Assembly: GCA_963798505.1 (NCBI GenBank)
Contig: CAWCTX010000011.1
Coordinates: forward strand, 124,001-188,000
Length of the DNA stretch: 64,000 nucleotides
Origin: CAVWSM01 sp963798505
Lineage (GTDB): Bacteria > Actinomycetota > Actinomycetes > Jiangellales > Jiangellaceae
Direction: 5' to 3'
Shown: piece by piece, positions 54,921 to 63,848 of the stretch
Layout of the letters: each line of letters begins with the position of its first letter
Position numbering within the stretch: position 1 is the first letter of the stretch
The notes under the pieces: generated by a model
What the model was told of the DNA's origin: nothing
What the model saw: the letters and a program-made list of their open reading frames with translations, nothing else
Database searches by the model: none
Translations under genes and position numbers: made by a program

Positions 54921-55631
54921 ATGAGCGAACGCCCGAACATCGTTCTCGTCCACGGAGCCTGGGCCGACGGCTCCTGCTGGAGCGGCGTCGTCGAGCGCCT
55001 GCAGACCCAGGGCTTTCAGGTGTGGGCGCCGCAGTTTCCGCTCACGTCACTTGCCGATGACGTCGCGCGACTCCGGCAGGTGCTCGAGTTCCAGGCCGGC
55101 CCAACTATCGTCGCTGGCCACTCTTACGGCGGGCAGATCATGACGGCGCTGGGCGACGAGGCCCCCAATGTCGTCGGTCTGGTCTACATCGCGGCGTTCG
55201 GGCTCGACGAGGGTGAGTCCCTCAGCGCGCTCCTGTCGGGCGGGCCGCCCACGCCGGCGCTCGCTCATGTGTTCACGGACTCTCGAGGCTTCGGCTGGCT
55301 ATCGGAGGACGACTTCGTCAATCACTTCGCGGCCGACGTCGACCCGACCTGGGCTCGCATGATGTACGCGGTGCAGCAGCCGCTCGCGCTGTCGGCCTTC
55401 GCGCAGGTGATGGCCGTGCCGGCCTGGAAATCGCTGCCGTGCTGGTACCTGGTCGCCCAGTACGACGAGGCGATCCCGCCCGACGCCGAGCGACAGTTCG
55501 CGCAGCGGATGGGCGCGACGACGATCGAGATCCCGTCGAGCCACGTCGCGATGGTCTCCCATCCTGTCGAGGTCACCGACCTGGTCGAGAAGGCGGCAGT
55601 TGCGGTCAGGGCCGCCGCTGCCGCCCGCTGA
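54921..55631 (+). CDS. Alpha/beta hydrolase (HGAWAD family)
   Basis: 236 residues. NIVLVHGAWADGSCWSGVVE, nucleophile GHSYGGQIMTALG, acid in LPCWYLVAQYDEAIPPDAER, and His in IPSSHVAMVSHP. Complete serine-hydrolase triad. Intact paralogue of the frameshifted copy at 39923; together they show where that copy breaks. Substrate unknown. Confidence 0.93.
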   Translation: MSERPNIVLVHGAWADGSCWSGVVERLQTQGFQVWAPQFPLTSLADDVARLRQVLEFQAGPTIVAGHSYGGQIMTALGDEAPNVVGLVYIAAFGLDEGESLSALLSGGPPTPALAHVFTDSRGFGWLSEDDFVNHFAADVDPTWARMMYAVQQPLALSAFAQVMAVPAWKSLPCWYLVAQYDEAIPPDAERQFAQRMGATTIEIPSSHVAMVSHPVEVTDLVEKAAVAVRAAAAAR

Positions 55632-55658
55632 CGCGTGGACGTGAAGGGATTTGTCCAA

Positions 55659-55829
55659 ATGGCAATCAGAGGAAGAACAGACACGGCCAACACCAATGAG
55701 TACGTCGACGCTTCGATCCGAAGGGTCACGGCCGACAACGCGATCGAGTACGCGTACCGCGACCTCGAGAGGAGTGTCCGATGCCTGCCTCGCTTCAGCT
55801 TGAAGTCTTCAACACCGGTTATGCATTGA
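55659..55829 (+). pseudogene. N-terminal stub of an alpha/beta hydrolase
   Basis: ATG 55659 reads MAIRGRTDTANTNEYVDASI then RRVTADNAIEYAYRDLE, the usual first strands of an alpha/beta hydrolase (ADNxxxYAYRDL), and then runs into the ribosome site (GAGAGGAG) of the MBL gene. The catalytic parts are missing, so only the N-terminus survives. Confidence 0.6.
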
Positions 55830-56642
55830 TCCCAAGCGCGATCCCGGTCTGGCCCGAGGGCTGGCAGGCAACGTGGCCAGCCACCACTGCAACGCTTGTC
55901 TCAGGTGATCGGGACGCGATCCTTGTCGACTCGTTCATGACGCGGGACGAATCGAAACGGCTCGCCGAAGGGGTTCTCGCGACTGGGAAGACGCTGACTC
56001 GGATCTACATCACCCATGGTCACGCCGATCACTTCTTCGGGCTGAACACTGTCCTCGAGACCTTCCCGGACGCGCAGGCGGTCACGCTCCCCGAGATCAT
56101 CCCGTTCCTCAAGGAGCAGACCACGCCGGACTGGATGAAGATCTGGGATCGCATCTTCCCCGGGCAGCTCTTCCACAAGCCCATGGTGCCGGTCGCGCTC
56201 GAAGATCGTGAGCTGACAGTTGAAGGCCACACGCTCCTGCCGATCAACTTCGGTCAGAGCGACGTGCCCGACTCGACCGCCGTGCACATCCCGGAGCTCG
56301 ACACGCTGATCGCAGGCGACATTGTCTACAACGACATCCACCCGTGGATGTTCCGGTCCGACCACGACCACCGGATGGCGTGGATCGAGACGCTCGGCGA
56401 TGATCGAGGACCTTCGCCCGAAGACGATCATCGCCGGCCACAGCGACCCCGATGCACCAGACAACGACGGGTCGCGCATTCTGGGCCAGACCCGCCAATA
56501 CATCCGCGACTTCGACGACGCCGTCTCCGAATGCTCCTCCGGCCAGGAGGTCGTCTCGAAGATGACGGAGAAGTACCCCAAGCTCGGGAACCCGTACACG
56601 CTGTGGCTCGCTGCCTACACCCAGCCGTACGGAGGCTCCTGA
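55781..56642 (+). CDS. Metallo-beta-lactamase-fold hydrolase, one frameshift
   Basis: About 286 residues. Metal motif YITHGHADHFFGLNTVLE; GQSDVPDSTAVHIPELDTLI with the next ligand, AGDIVYNDIHPWMF. A one-base skip at about 56395-56402 continues MIEDLRPKTIIAGHSDPDAP with the last His, then the helical end GQEVVSKMTEKYPKLGNPYT. GAGAGGAG at 55768-55775 serves ATG 55781. Hydrolase of unknown target; may be coupled to the tautomerase behind it. Confidence 0.87.
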
Positions 56643-57075
56643 TGCCGATGATCGACGTCTACGCCAAGGAAGGGACCTTCAAGAGCAAGCACGCGCTTGC
56701 ACAGGATCTCGCGAGGGCGGTAATGCGGTGGGAGCAGGTCCCCGAGCTCCCGCTGTTCTTCGACAACACCGCAGCGTTCGTCCACGACCTTCCTGCCGAG
56801 GCGATCTCGAACGCCGCGGGCGACAACAGCTATGTTCGCGTCCAGGTGCTGACTCCGATCAACGTGCTCGACCGCGACAAACAGCTGGGTGTCGTCCAAG
56901 AGCTGACCGAGATCGTTTCTACGGCGGCTGGCGACCCAAGTCTCCGTGACCGCACCTGGGTGTTGATCACCGAGTCCCCGAAGGGGGCTGGGGCATCAGC
57001 GGTCACGCGAACACAAACGCAGACATCGCCGACGCTGCACGAGCCGCGCTCTCTGAGCAAGGCCGAGCCCCCTGA
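56642..57075 (+). CDS. Tautomerase-family protein, one frameshift
   Basis: About 144 residues. MPMIDVYAKEGTFKSKHALA at the start, EQVPELPLFFDNTAAFVHDL and NVLDRDKQLGVVQELTEIVS fit a 4-oxalocrotonate tautomerase-type domain of the larger actinobacterial kind. After WVLITESPKG, one base shift near 56985 gives GWGISGHANTNADIADAARA, the normal end. Pro1 after Met is present. The TGA overlaps by one base an ATG of the next gene. Confidence 0.82.
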
Positions 57076-57091
57076 TGAAGGCGGCCACCCC

Positions 57092-57781
57092 TTGACCGGC
57101 GCGGAAACGCACATGATCGTCCTGCCCGGCGGAGGCTACGCCGAGCACGCGGCCCACGAGGGCGAGCCCATTGAGCGTTGGCTGCAAAGCCTGGGACTCG
57201 CAGCGAGCGTGTTCCGCTACCCACTGATGGTGCGCCACCCCCAGCCACTGACCGCGTTGCGCGGCGAGATTCGCCGGCAGCGGGACGCCGGCTCAGCGCG
57301 CATCGGCCTGATCGGCTTCTCCGCCGGCGGCCATCTCGCGGGTCTGGCTGCGCTTGCCAGTGACGCCGAACAAGATGAGGTGGTCGATTTCTGTGTTCTC
57401 GCCTATCCGATCACGTCGATGGAGACCGAGACCTACCGCCCGTCGCGCCTGATCCTGTTGGGCGATGACGCGACACCGGACCTGCGGCGTGCGACCTCGC
57501 TGGACGCGCTGGTGACGCACTCGTCGCCGCCGTTCTTCGTCTGGCACACCGCGGAGGACGCCTACGTCCCGCCAGAGCACACCTACCGTCTCGCCGCCTC
57601 GCTCGCGGCTCACAACGTTCCACACGCCGTCCATGTCTTCGCCCATGGCCCACACAGCCTCGGCTTGGCAAACGGCGCCGGCGATTCCGCGGCTTGGACG
57701 GCTCTCGCGGCGTCGTGGATCACAGAACAAAGCACCAGTCACGAGGCGACTGTCGCAAGCGAAGGAGCCGAGATGTCATGA
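57092..57781 (+). CDS. Alpha/beta hydrolase, BD-FAE/acetylxylan-esterase-like
   Basis: About 229 residues from TTG 57092, or shorter from ATG 57113. Motifs: VLPGGGYAEHAAHEGEPIER (oxyanion), LIGFSAGGHLAGLAAL nucleophile, HTAEDAYVPPEHTYRLAASL acid, HVFAHGPHSLGLANG His. ATG 57075 could be the real start if one base near 57088 is an error (MKAATPLTGAETHMIVL), giving the usual overlap with the tautomerase stop. Confidence 0.85.
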   Translation: MTGAETHMIVLPGGGYAEHAAHEGEPIERWLQSLGLAASVFRYPLMVRHPQPLTALRGEIRRQRDAGSARIGLIGFSAGGHLAGLAALASDAEQDEVVDFCVLAYPITSMETETYRPSRLILLGDDATPDLRRATSLDALVTHSSPPFFVWHTAEDAYVPPEHTYRLAASLAAHNVPHAVHVFAHGPHSLGLANGAGDSAAWTALAASWITEQSTSHEATVASEGAEMS

Positions 57782-57977
57782 AGCTCGCACCTGGTCTCAT
57801 CTGTCCAAGCAGAGGGCTGCACAGTTCCACCGTGGCGCGGACGTACCTGAGTGTCCTGCGTCAATGCAATTCCGCTCCATCGACAGCCTTCAGATCCGTT
57901 ACGCGATAGTGCCGTCGAAGCCGGCAGTGTCCGACGACGTTCGCCCAGGTGACGCGCGGCGGTCGAGGGAACGGTGA
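57778..57977 (+). pseudogene. Alpha/beta-hydrolase N-terminal fragment in two frames
   Basis: ATG 57864 reads MQFRSIDSLQIRYAIVPS, an FRSIDGLxIRYA-type hydrolase start, then loses homology (KPAVSDDVRPGDARRSRE). A second frame from 57778 (MKLAPGLICPSRGLHSST) has no family. Probably a stub left by deletion, ending at the LtrA start. Confidence 0.5.
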
Positions 57978-58486
57978 CCACCAGCACGCCAAGCACGCGC
58001 GGCCATGGGCTGCGCGTCATGTCGGGCCGCGATCCGCTGGAGGAGAATCGCTCCGCCACACCACTGGAACTGCTCTTCGACCTGACGTTCGTCGTGGCGT
58101 TCGGAGCTGCAAGCAACGAGTTCGCCCATCTCCTCTATGAAAGGCATTACGGGGCGGCCCTTGCCGCGTTCACCCTCGGGATCTTCGCCATCGTGTGGGC
58201 GTGGATCAACTACTCGTGGTTCGCGTCCGCCTACGACACCGATGACTGGGCGTTCCGGCTGGCCACGATGGTGATCATGGTCGGGGCCGTCATCCTCGCA
58301 CTCGGCCTACCTCGGCTGTTCCACTCGATCGACGAGGGTGGGTACGTCGACAACGGCGTCATCGTGCTCGGCTATGTCGTGATGCGCGTGGCCATGACCT
58401 TCCTGTGGCTGCGTGCCGCAAGGCCACCCAGCGGGTGCCCACGCCACACGCGGGCGCCAACAGAGATGCCCACAACGCCACCGTAG
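57974..58486 (+). pseudogene. LtrA-family membrane protein, 3-prime truncated
   Basis: 170 codons. The first 155 are a good match to low-temperature-requirement A proteins: ENRSATPLELLFDLTFVVAF, NEFAHLLYERHYGAALAAFT, and INYSWFASAYDTDDWAFRLA. The family is about 400 residues with 10-12 helices; here only four to five are left and the end (PPSGCPRHTRAPTEMP) is unrelated. A truncation or deletion. Confidence 0.78.
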
Positions 58487-58664
58487 GTGTCGAGACGCCA
58501 CTGCGATTGCGGGCGCCGACGACCGCCACCTGAGTTACCGCTCTTACCGCTCTCAGATCGTGAGTGTGGGTCCTACGCTGCCCGGGAAGACCGGGGCTGA
58601 CGTGCAGGGACGGGGATCGGTGCCGCTCTGGTCGGCGGTCGAGGACGGTCTTCGAACGCCGTCA

Positions 58665-59012
58665 TCAGCCGACGTCCAGTTCACCGTTTCGCTCGGTCAC
58701 CTCGGCACGGCCCAGCGGCAGGACTGTGGTCAGTAGTCGGTAAGCGAGCCCGAGTCCGGGCACCTTCGCGAAGACCCCTTGCGGTCCTCGGACCATCCGT
58801 CCGGTGTGCACGTCGTACGCCGACTGATGCCACGGGCAGACCAGGCAACCGTTCTCGTCGATAGTTCCCCCGGCCAGGTCCGCACCGAGGTGCCGACAGC
58901 GGCGGGTGACCGCAAAGTACTCGCCGTTTCGGTTACCGACGGCGTACCGGCCGACACCGACGACGCTGCCGGGCGGCAGGTCATGTACCGAGCTGACCCG
59001 CTGTGCGGACAT
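58665..59012 (-). CDS. Rieske [2Fe-2S] ferredoxin-like protein
   Basis: 115 residues from ATG 59012. The cluster ligands are CRHLGADLAGG (CxH) and CPWHQSAYDVHTGRMVRGPQ (CxxH), as in Rieske electron-transfer subunits of dioxygenases and nitrite reductases. Cytoplasmic, single domain. GTG 59042 adds ten residues. No oxygenase partner nearby. Preceded on the other side by an unrelated gap of about 180 bases. Confidence 0.92.
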   Translation of the reverse strand: MSAQRVSSVHDLPPGSVVGVGRYAVGNRNGEYFAVTRRCRHLGADLAGGTIDENGCLVCPWHQSAYDVHTGRMVRGPQGVFAKVPGLGLAYRLLTTVLPLGRAEVTERNGELDVG

Positions 59013-59206
59013 CGCGCCAACTCCGTCCTGAGGAATCGCCACCGCAACCGTACCGATCAGCAGACCTCAATACTCCGCTGCCTGGGTCGGTATGTGCACC
59101 CGCGCGAAACGACCGCCGCGCGATCGCGAACCATCCGGCCATTCCGCTGTCGTGTGGTCTTCCCGATGGCCGCGCGTCCGAGTCCGGTCGGATATCGTCC
59201 CGGGCC

Positions 59207-59416
59207 ATGGGCTTCTTCGGCACCTTCGTCTACAGCAACGGCCGGTGGGCCGACCAGCGCACGCCTGACGAGCATCTGGGCATCGAAATCCACGACAGCG
59301 ACATCGCGACGATCGACTACCGGCCGAGCGGTGTGAGTGGCGGACGGTACAGGCTCGCGGTGGGGTGCTCGAAGTACACGATGCTCGGCGCCGGACAGCG
59401 AGCCCCAAGCCACTGA
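59207..59416 (+). CDS. Hypothetical actinobacterial protein, probably truncated
   Basis: 69 residues. The start MGFFGTFVYSNGRWADQRTP then IEIHDSDIATIDYRP resembles small actinobacterial proteins that begin MGFFGTF and contain DIHDSDxAT. The last 20 residues (CSKYTMLGAGQRAPSH) do not fit and the reading ends 36 bases before a truncated dehydrogenase, so a deletion junction is likely here. Function unknown. Confidence 0.55.
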   Translation: MGFFGTFVYSNGRWADQRTPDEHLGIEIHDSDIATIDYRPSGVSGGRYRLAVGCSKYTMLGAGQRAPSH

Positions 59417-59452
59417 GAGGTCGGCGCGGTCAGCTCGGCGGGAGGATCTTCT

Positions 59453-59848
59453 TCAGTCATGCCATCTGCGGCAGCCAGCGCTCTGCTGGGCGGCTGAGCC
59501 GAGCACGTCGATCGACTTCATGGCCAGGCCGCAGTGCACGCCGTAGAAGATCCCGATGCTGGCATCACCGCGGTGCAGCTCCATGTTCGCCAGGCCGGCC
59601 GCAATCGGGCTCATTGGTGGGCAGCCGTAGCCTTTGATGCCGTCGGCTACCAGATCGAGCTTGGCCAGATTCTCCACCAACGGGAACGGGAACTCCGCCC
59701 GCTCCCAGTAGCCGTTGACGACCGGCAGGACTTCGCGGTCGACGAACTCCCTGGTGCGCGCCAGGTAGTCGAGCTCTGAGTCCGTCAGCTGCTCTGCGAT
59801 CAGGAAGTAGTCCGTGCCGCGGGCCCGCCCGATGTCGTCGGTTCTCAT
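59453..59848 (-). pseudogene. Acyl-CoA dehydrogenase, N-terminal third only
   Basis: ATG 59848 has AGGAGGGG just upstream. It reads LTDSELDYLARTREFVDREV, VNGYWERAEFPFPLVENLAK, GDASIGIFYGVHCGLAMKSI, the N-terminal helical domain of a glutaryl-type acyl-CoA dehydrogenase, and ends after GSAAQQ with a shift (RWLPQMA, stop). About 270 residues with FAD and catalytic base are gone. Ten bases downstream of phaC in the same operon. Confidence 0.8.
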
Positions 59849-59857
59849 CAACCCCTC

Positions 59858-61564
59858 CTATCCCTCCAGGACATAGGTGCCGGGTGCGTCGACGAGTGGT
59901 TCCAGCCCACCGCCGCCTAGCTCACTCGGTGCAGCTACTTCGGGCCCGCACCGCTGCCGCAACCAGTCGGCGTAGTCGTGCCACCAGGTCCCGTCCTTGC
60001 GCTGCGCCTCCTTCAGGAAGCGCTGCGGGCTCTTGGGGTTCTGCTCGGACACCTGGTACTTCGCCTTGGGGTTGCCCGGCGGGTTGACGATCGCGGCGAT
60101 GTGGCCGCTGGTCGACAGGACGAATCGTGTGGTGCCGCCGAGGAGGTGGGCGGTGCGGTAGCAGGACTCCCAGTCGCACAGATGGTCCGCGATCCCAGCA
60201 ACCACGTAGGCGTCGCCCTTGACCGAGCTGAGGTCCACGGGTGTTCCCAGCAGTTGTGCCTCACCCTGCTTGACGAGGGAGTTCTCGACAGACATCTCGA
60301 GGAAGTCGCGGTGCAGCCGCGCTGGCATTCTCGTCACATCGCCGTTCCAGAACAGGATGTCGAACGCCGACGGTTGCTTGCCGAGCAGGTAGTTGTTCAC
60401 CCAGTAGTTCCAGATCAGGTCTCCGGGCCGCAGCCAGGCGAACACTTCGGCGAGGGTTCGGCCGTCCAGGTAGCCCTTCCGCGCCGAGACCGCGGCGGCC
60501 GCTTCCGCCGTACGCCGGTCCACGACTGAGCTGGCCAAGCCCGCCCGTGACTGGTCGAGCACGGTGACGACCAGCGTCAGCCCGGCCAGCCGGTCGGCCT
60601 CGCCGATCGCCTGCAGGTGCGCGGCGGTCATGGCCGAAAGGATGCCGCCGGAACAGGCGCCGTAGAGCACGGCCCGCTCGCTCGCGGTGACCTGGCCGAC
60701 GGCGTCGAGGGCGTCCAGAACCGCCTGGGCATACCGATCCAGCCCCCAGTCGCGGTGCCGTGCGTCGGGGTTGCGCCACGACACCATGAAGACCTGCACG
60801 CCCTGCTGCACCAGGAACTCCACCATGCTGCGCCCGGGCGCGAGGTCCATCACGTAGAACTTGTTGATCATCGGTGGGATGACCAGGAGCGGCGTGCTGA
60901 GCACGGTGGCCGTTGTCGGCTGGTACTGGATGAGCTCGAACATCTCGGTTCGGAGCACGACTGCGCCCGGTGACGCGGCGATGTTCTCGCCCAGCCGATA
61001 GGGCGTGGGGTCGACCATGCTGGGGGTCCTTGGCGGCGCCGACACATCCGACAGGAAGTTGCCCGCCCCCCGGACGAAGCTGCGCCCACCGGTGTCGATC
61101 GCCAACTTGAGCGCCTCGGGGTTGGTGAACGGGAAGTTGGACGGCGCCAGCGCCTCGATGAGGTTCTCCGCGATGAACCCAATCCGCTGCGCGGATGCCC
61201 AGTCAAGCTCCGCGTCGTCGAGGAGCGTCTCCACGGCCGCGCTGCTGGCGAGATAGGCCTGAACCAGGCGGTGCAGCAGCGGGTTCCCGGCCCAGGCAGG
61301 GTCGCTGAACCGTCGGTCGCGCGGGGACGGCTCGATCGCCGAGGTGCCGCCGGCGATCCGGCCGAGCTCGGCGGCCAGTGCCCAGCCGCGCTGGGCCACC
61401 GTCCGTGGCCGTCGAGCCAGTTCCCAGGCAAGCCGCGCGCCGGCCACGCCGGGATTGAAGCGTCGAGACGTGCCGAGCGCGGCTGCGGAGAGCAGGACAT
61501 CGAACGGCTCGGCCCGTCCCCCTGACCCGTCGTCCAGGCCGGTGCTCTCAACCTTCTCACTCAT
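59858..61564 (-). CDS. phaC: Poly(3-hydroxyalkanoate) synthase
   Basis: 568 residues. Polymerises (R)-3-hydroxyacyl-CoA into storage polyester. Lipase-like box YGACSGGILSAM with the active Cys near residue 300, Asp in VAGIADHLCDWESCYRTAHL near 456, and His in LSTSGHIAAIVNPPGNPKA near 488. N-terminal PhaC_N features include FPFTNPEALKLAIDTGG. ATG 61564 overlaps the stop of a CoA-ligase remnant by four bases. Intact. Confidence 0.95.
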   Translation of the reverse strand: MSEKVESTGLDDGSGGRAEPFDVLLSAAALGTSRRFNPGVAGARLAWELARRPRTVAQRGWALAAELGRIAGGTSAIEPSPRDRRFSDPAWAGNPLLHRLVQAYLASSAAVETLLDDAELDWASAQRIGFIAENLIEALAPSNFPFTNPEALKLAIDTGGRSFVRGAGNFLSDVSAPPRTPSMVDPTPYRLGENIAASPGAVVLRTEMFELIQYQPTTATVLSTPLLVIPPMINKFYVMDLAPGRSMVEFLVQQGVQVFMVSWRNPDARHRDWGLDRYAQAVLDALDAVGQVTASERAVLYGACSGGILSAMTAAHLQAIGEADRLAGLTLVVTVLDQSRAGLASSVVDRRTAEAAAAVSARKGYLDGRTLAEVFAWLRPGDLIWNYWVNNYLLGKQPSAFDILFWNGDVTRMPARLHRDFLEMSVENSLVKQGEAQLLGTPVDLSSVKGDAYVVAGIADHLCDWESCYRTAHLLGGTTRFVLSTSGHIAAIVNPPGNPKAKYQVSEQNPKSPQRFLKEAQRKDGTWWHDYADWLRQRCGPEVAAPSELGGGGLEPLVDAPGTYVLEG

Positions 61565-61729
61565 CTGGTCAGCCCTTCCGTGAGGTCGGCCGGTGGCTTG
61601 ATCTCCCGCTTGAGAATCTTCCGGTTCGGACACGCTGGCGTAGGTCAAGACAGCATCACCTGCCTTGATCGCGGTCCGCTCGCCGTGGGCCTGTACCGAC
61701 TTCACCAGCGCGTGCGCCAGATTTCTCAT
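61561..61729 (-). pseudogene. CoA-ligase (AMP-forming) reduced to its two ends
   Basis: ATG 61729 reads NLAHALVKSVQAHGERTAIK then AGDAVLTYA, a ligase N-terminus, and in a second frame KILKREIKPPADLTEGLTR with a stop at 61561, a ligase C-terminus with the conserved catalytic Lys region. About 450 residues between them are missing. The flanking ATGA overlaps with the monooxygenase and phaC are kept, so the gene was once complete in this operon. Confidence 0.75.
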
Positions 61730-63435
61730 CGCTGCCTTTCCAAAGGTCCTGATCTGGTGATGCCGTCGATGCGGGTGGGAAGACCGAGCTGCGACTCGAG
61801 CGAGCGGGTAAGCGCGGCGGGATCCTTGCCCGAGACACCGAAGACGAACTTGTCCGGCCTGAGCACGAGCAATGAGCCTGTCCGCGCCCCCGCCCGCCTG
61901 AGCCAGCCGGCGAGCGCGTCGGTGGTGTCCTCCAGCTCGAGCAGACCCGCCCTGCCCCGGGTGTCGTGGTGGTGACCCTGGGGTCGCTCGCCGGGGCCGT
62001 ACAGCGTCGCGAACATCGCCTGCACCCGTCGCCAGGGCTCAAGGTCGGCGCCCAGGACCTGGATGGGGTCGACGCCGATGCCGACGACGGCCCAGCCGAT
62101 GCCCAGGACGTCGTCGAGCCGGACCAGCCGACCGTCGTGAGTGCGGACCTGAGGCTGGGGCGCGAGCTGCCCCTCCACGCCGCGGAAACCGCGCGGAAGA
62201 CCCAGGTACGTTCCCTTCCGATAGCGCGGCTTTGGTTTCATCCCCATGTTGCGTACCCAGCCACCCAGCCAGGGCGTCCGCAGCGCGGTCCACAGGGCGG
62301 CGTTTCTCGTCTTGGCCTTGATGGGATGCTTCATCGAAACCAGTCGCTTGTTGAACACCGAGAAGTCGATCATTGCCTTGGCATGGGGGCGGCGCTCGGA
62401 CTCGTAGGTGTCGAGGATGGCTGGGTCGGCGCCGTGCCTGACGACGGCTTGGAGCTTCCACGACAGGTTGTGGGCATCCCGAATGCCGGCATTCATGCCT
62501 TGGCCGGCAAACTGGGGAGTCATGTGCGCCGCGTCGCCGGCGAGCAAGACCCGCCCTTCCCGCCAGCGGTCGGCAACGACCGCGTTGAACGTGTAGACGA
62601 GCTGACGCAGGACGACGACGTCGTCGGGGTTGACGTACTGGGCGATGAGCCGCCGGACGGTCTCGTCGGACTCGAAGTCTTCTCTGTCGTCCTCGTCCTT
62701 CAGTGCGAACTCGAACCGGTGGTGCCCACCGGGCAGCGGGCAGCTGACCGTGGGCGACTCAGGGTCACAGACGAAGTTGAAGTAGGGCAGATGGCGGAAG
62801 GGATCTGCTCCGTCCCTGGCAGCGAGGTCGGTAACCAGCCAACGTTCGGCGTAGCTCTTGCCGACCATGTCGATGCCGAGCCTGAGCCGAACGACGCTGC
62901 GTCCGCCGTCGGCGCCCACGAGATACTGCGCCCGTGCCGTCTCGGACGTGCCTTCGTCCACGACGCTGACACCTCGGCCGTACGACGTGCCGGTCGAGGC
63001 GGCATGCACGACCGAGACGCCCGCCGAGTCCTGCGTGAAGTCGACGACTTCTCGCCCGCGGCGCACCTCGACCTGCGGATACCGCGTCAGCAGCGCCTCC
63101 AGGGTGTTCTCCAGGTACGGCTGGTAGAGGAAGTTCACGACAGGCCACCCGTGGGGCCGCTCCTTCGGCTGGAACTGGACCATCACGCCGCCGTCCGCGC
63201 GCACCCACTGCACGGCGGAGTCGACGTTCATGTCGGCGTGTAGCCCGTCGGCCACACCGGCGGCCTGGAATGCGCGCATGGCCTCGTCGTCGGTGTAGAC
63301 CGCACGGGCGTTGCCGTAGAACTCCGGCTCCCGCTCGAGAACGAGGACGCTCAGCCCGCGGCGACCGAGAAGGGTGGCGAGGGTGAGACCGGTAGGGCCC
63401 AACCCCACCACGATGACATCGGAGGAGGTGCTCAT
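61726..63435 (-). CDS. FAD-dependent aromatic monooxygenase (MhpA-like)
   Basis: 569 residues from ATG 63435. FAD motif VIVVGLGPTGLTLATLLGRR at residue 8, DG motif AQYLVGADGGRSVVRLRLGI, and GD motif LLAGDAAHMTPQFAGQGMNA near residue 300, followed by a thioredoxin-like C-terminal domain as in 3-(3-hydroxyphenyl)propionate hydroxylase. It hydroxylates a phenolic or polyketide ring using NAD(P)H and oxygen. In an operon with phaC and the DoxX gene. Confidence 0.93.
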   Translation of the reverse strand: MSTSSDVIVVGLGPTGLTLATLLGRRGLSVLVLEREPEFYGNARAVYTDDEAMRAFQAAGVADGLHADMNVDSAVQWVRADGGVMVQFQPKERPHGWPVVNFLYQPYLENTLEALLTRYPQVEVRRGREVVDFTQDSAGVSVVHAASTGTSYGRGVSVVDEGTSETARAQYLVGADGGRSVVRLRLGIDMVGKSYAERWLVTDLAARDGADPFRHLPYFNFVCDPESPTVSCPLPGGHHRFEFALKDEDDREDFESDETVRRLIAQYVNPDDVVVLRQLVYTFNAVVADRWREGRVLLAGDAAHMTPQFAGQGMNAGIRDAHNLSWKLQAVVRHGADPAILDTYESERRPHAKAMIDFSVFNKRLVSMKHPIKAKTRNAALWTALRTPWLGGWVRNMGMKPKPRYRKGTYLGLPRGFRGVEGQLAPQPQVRTHDGRLVRLDDVLGIGWAVVGIGVDPIQVLGADLEPWRRVQAMFATLYGPGERPQGHHHDTRGRAGLLELEDTTDALAGWLRRAGARTGSLLVLRPDKFVFGVSGKDPAALTRSLESQLGLPTRIDGITRSGPLERQR

Positions 63436-63491
63436 CGGGCTGCTCCATTCAGCGACGGGACGCGTGCGTGGTGGGTTCTCGTCGAGATCGG

Positions 63492-63848
63492 TCAGATGGC
63501 CGCGACGGCGAGCCACAGATAGGCCACAAGCAGCGCGATGACGACGAGCGCTGGTGCCATCTCGGTTGGGCCGTCGTGCTGGCGCAGGTGCGCGCCGAGC
63601 GCTCCGAGCATGAGAAGCAGTAGGCAGGTCGCGGCGAGCACGCCGAGCGGGGGGATCGCGAGGCCGAGCAGGACTCCTGCGGCACCCGCGACCTCCAGGA
63701 CCCCGATGCGCTGGTAGGCGTCGACACTGAAACCGACGTGTGCGGCCCGGGCCTGCATCGCCGGAACGGCTCGGATCTTGCTTGCGCCCAGGACCGCAAA
63801 GGCGACAGCGATGAGCGCGGCGAAGAAGACAAGGAGTGGGGTAGTCAT
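63492..63848 (-). CDS. DoxX-like small membrane protein
   Basis: 118 residues from ATG 63848 with four hydrophobic segments: LLVFFAALIAVAFAVLGASK, IGVLEVAGAAGVLLGLAIPP, LGVLAATCLLLLMLGALGAH, and ALVVIALLVAYLWLAVAAI. DoxX/DoxD family, often beside oxidoreductases in thiol or quinone metabolism. Start overlaps the stop of the partial upstream gene by four bases. Confidence 0.9.
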   Translation of the reverse strand: MTTPLLVFFAALIAVAFAVLGASKIRAVPAMQARAAHVGFSVDAYQRIGVLEVAGAAGVLLGLAIPPLGVLAATCLLLLMLGALGAHLRQHDGPTEMAPALVVIALLVAYLWLAVAAI

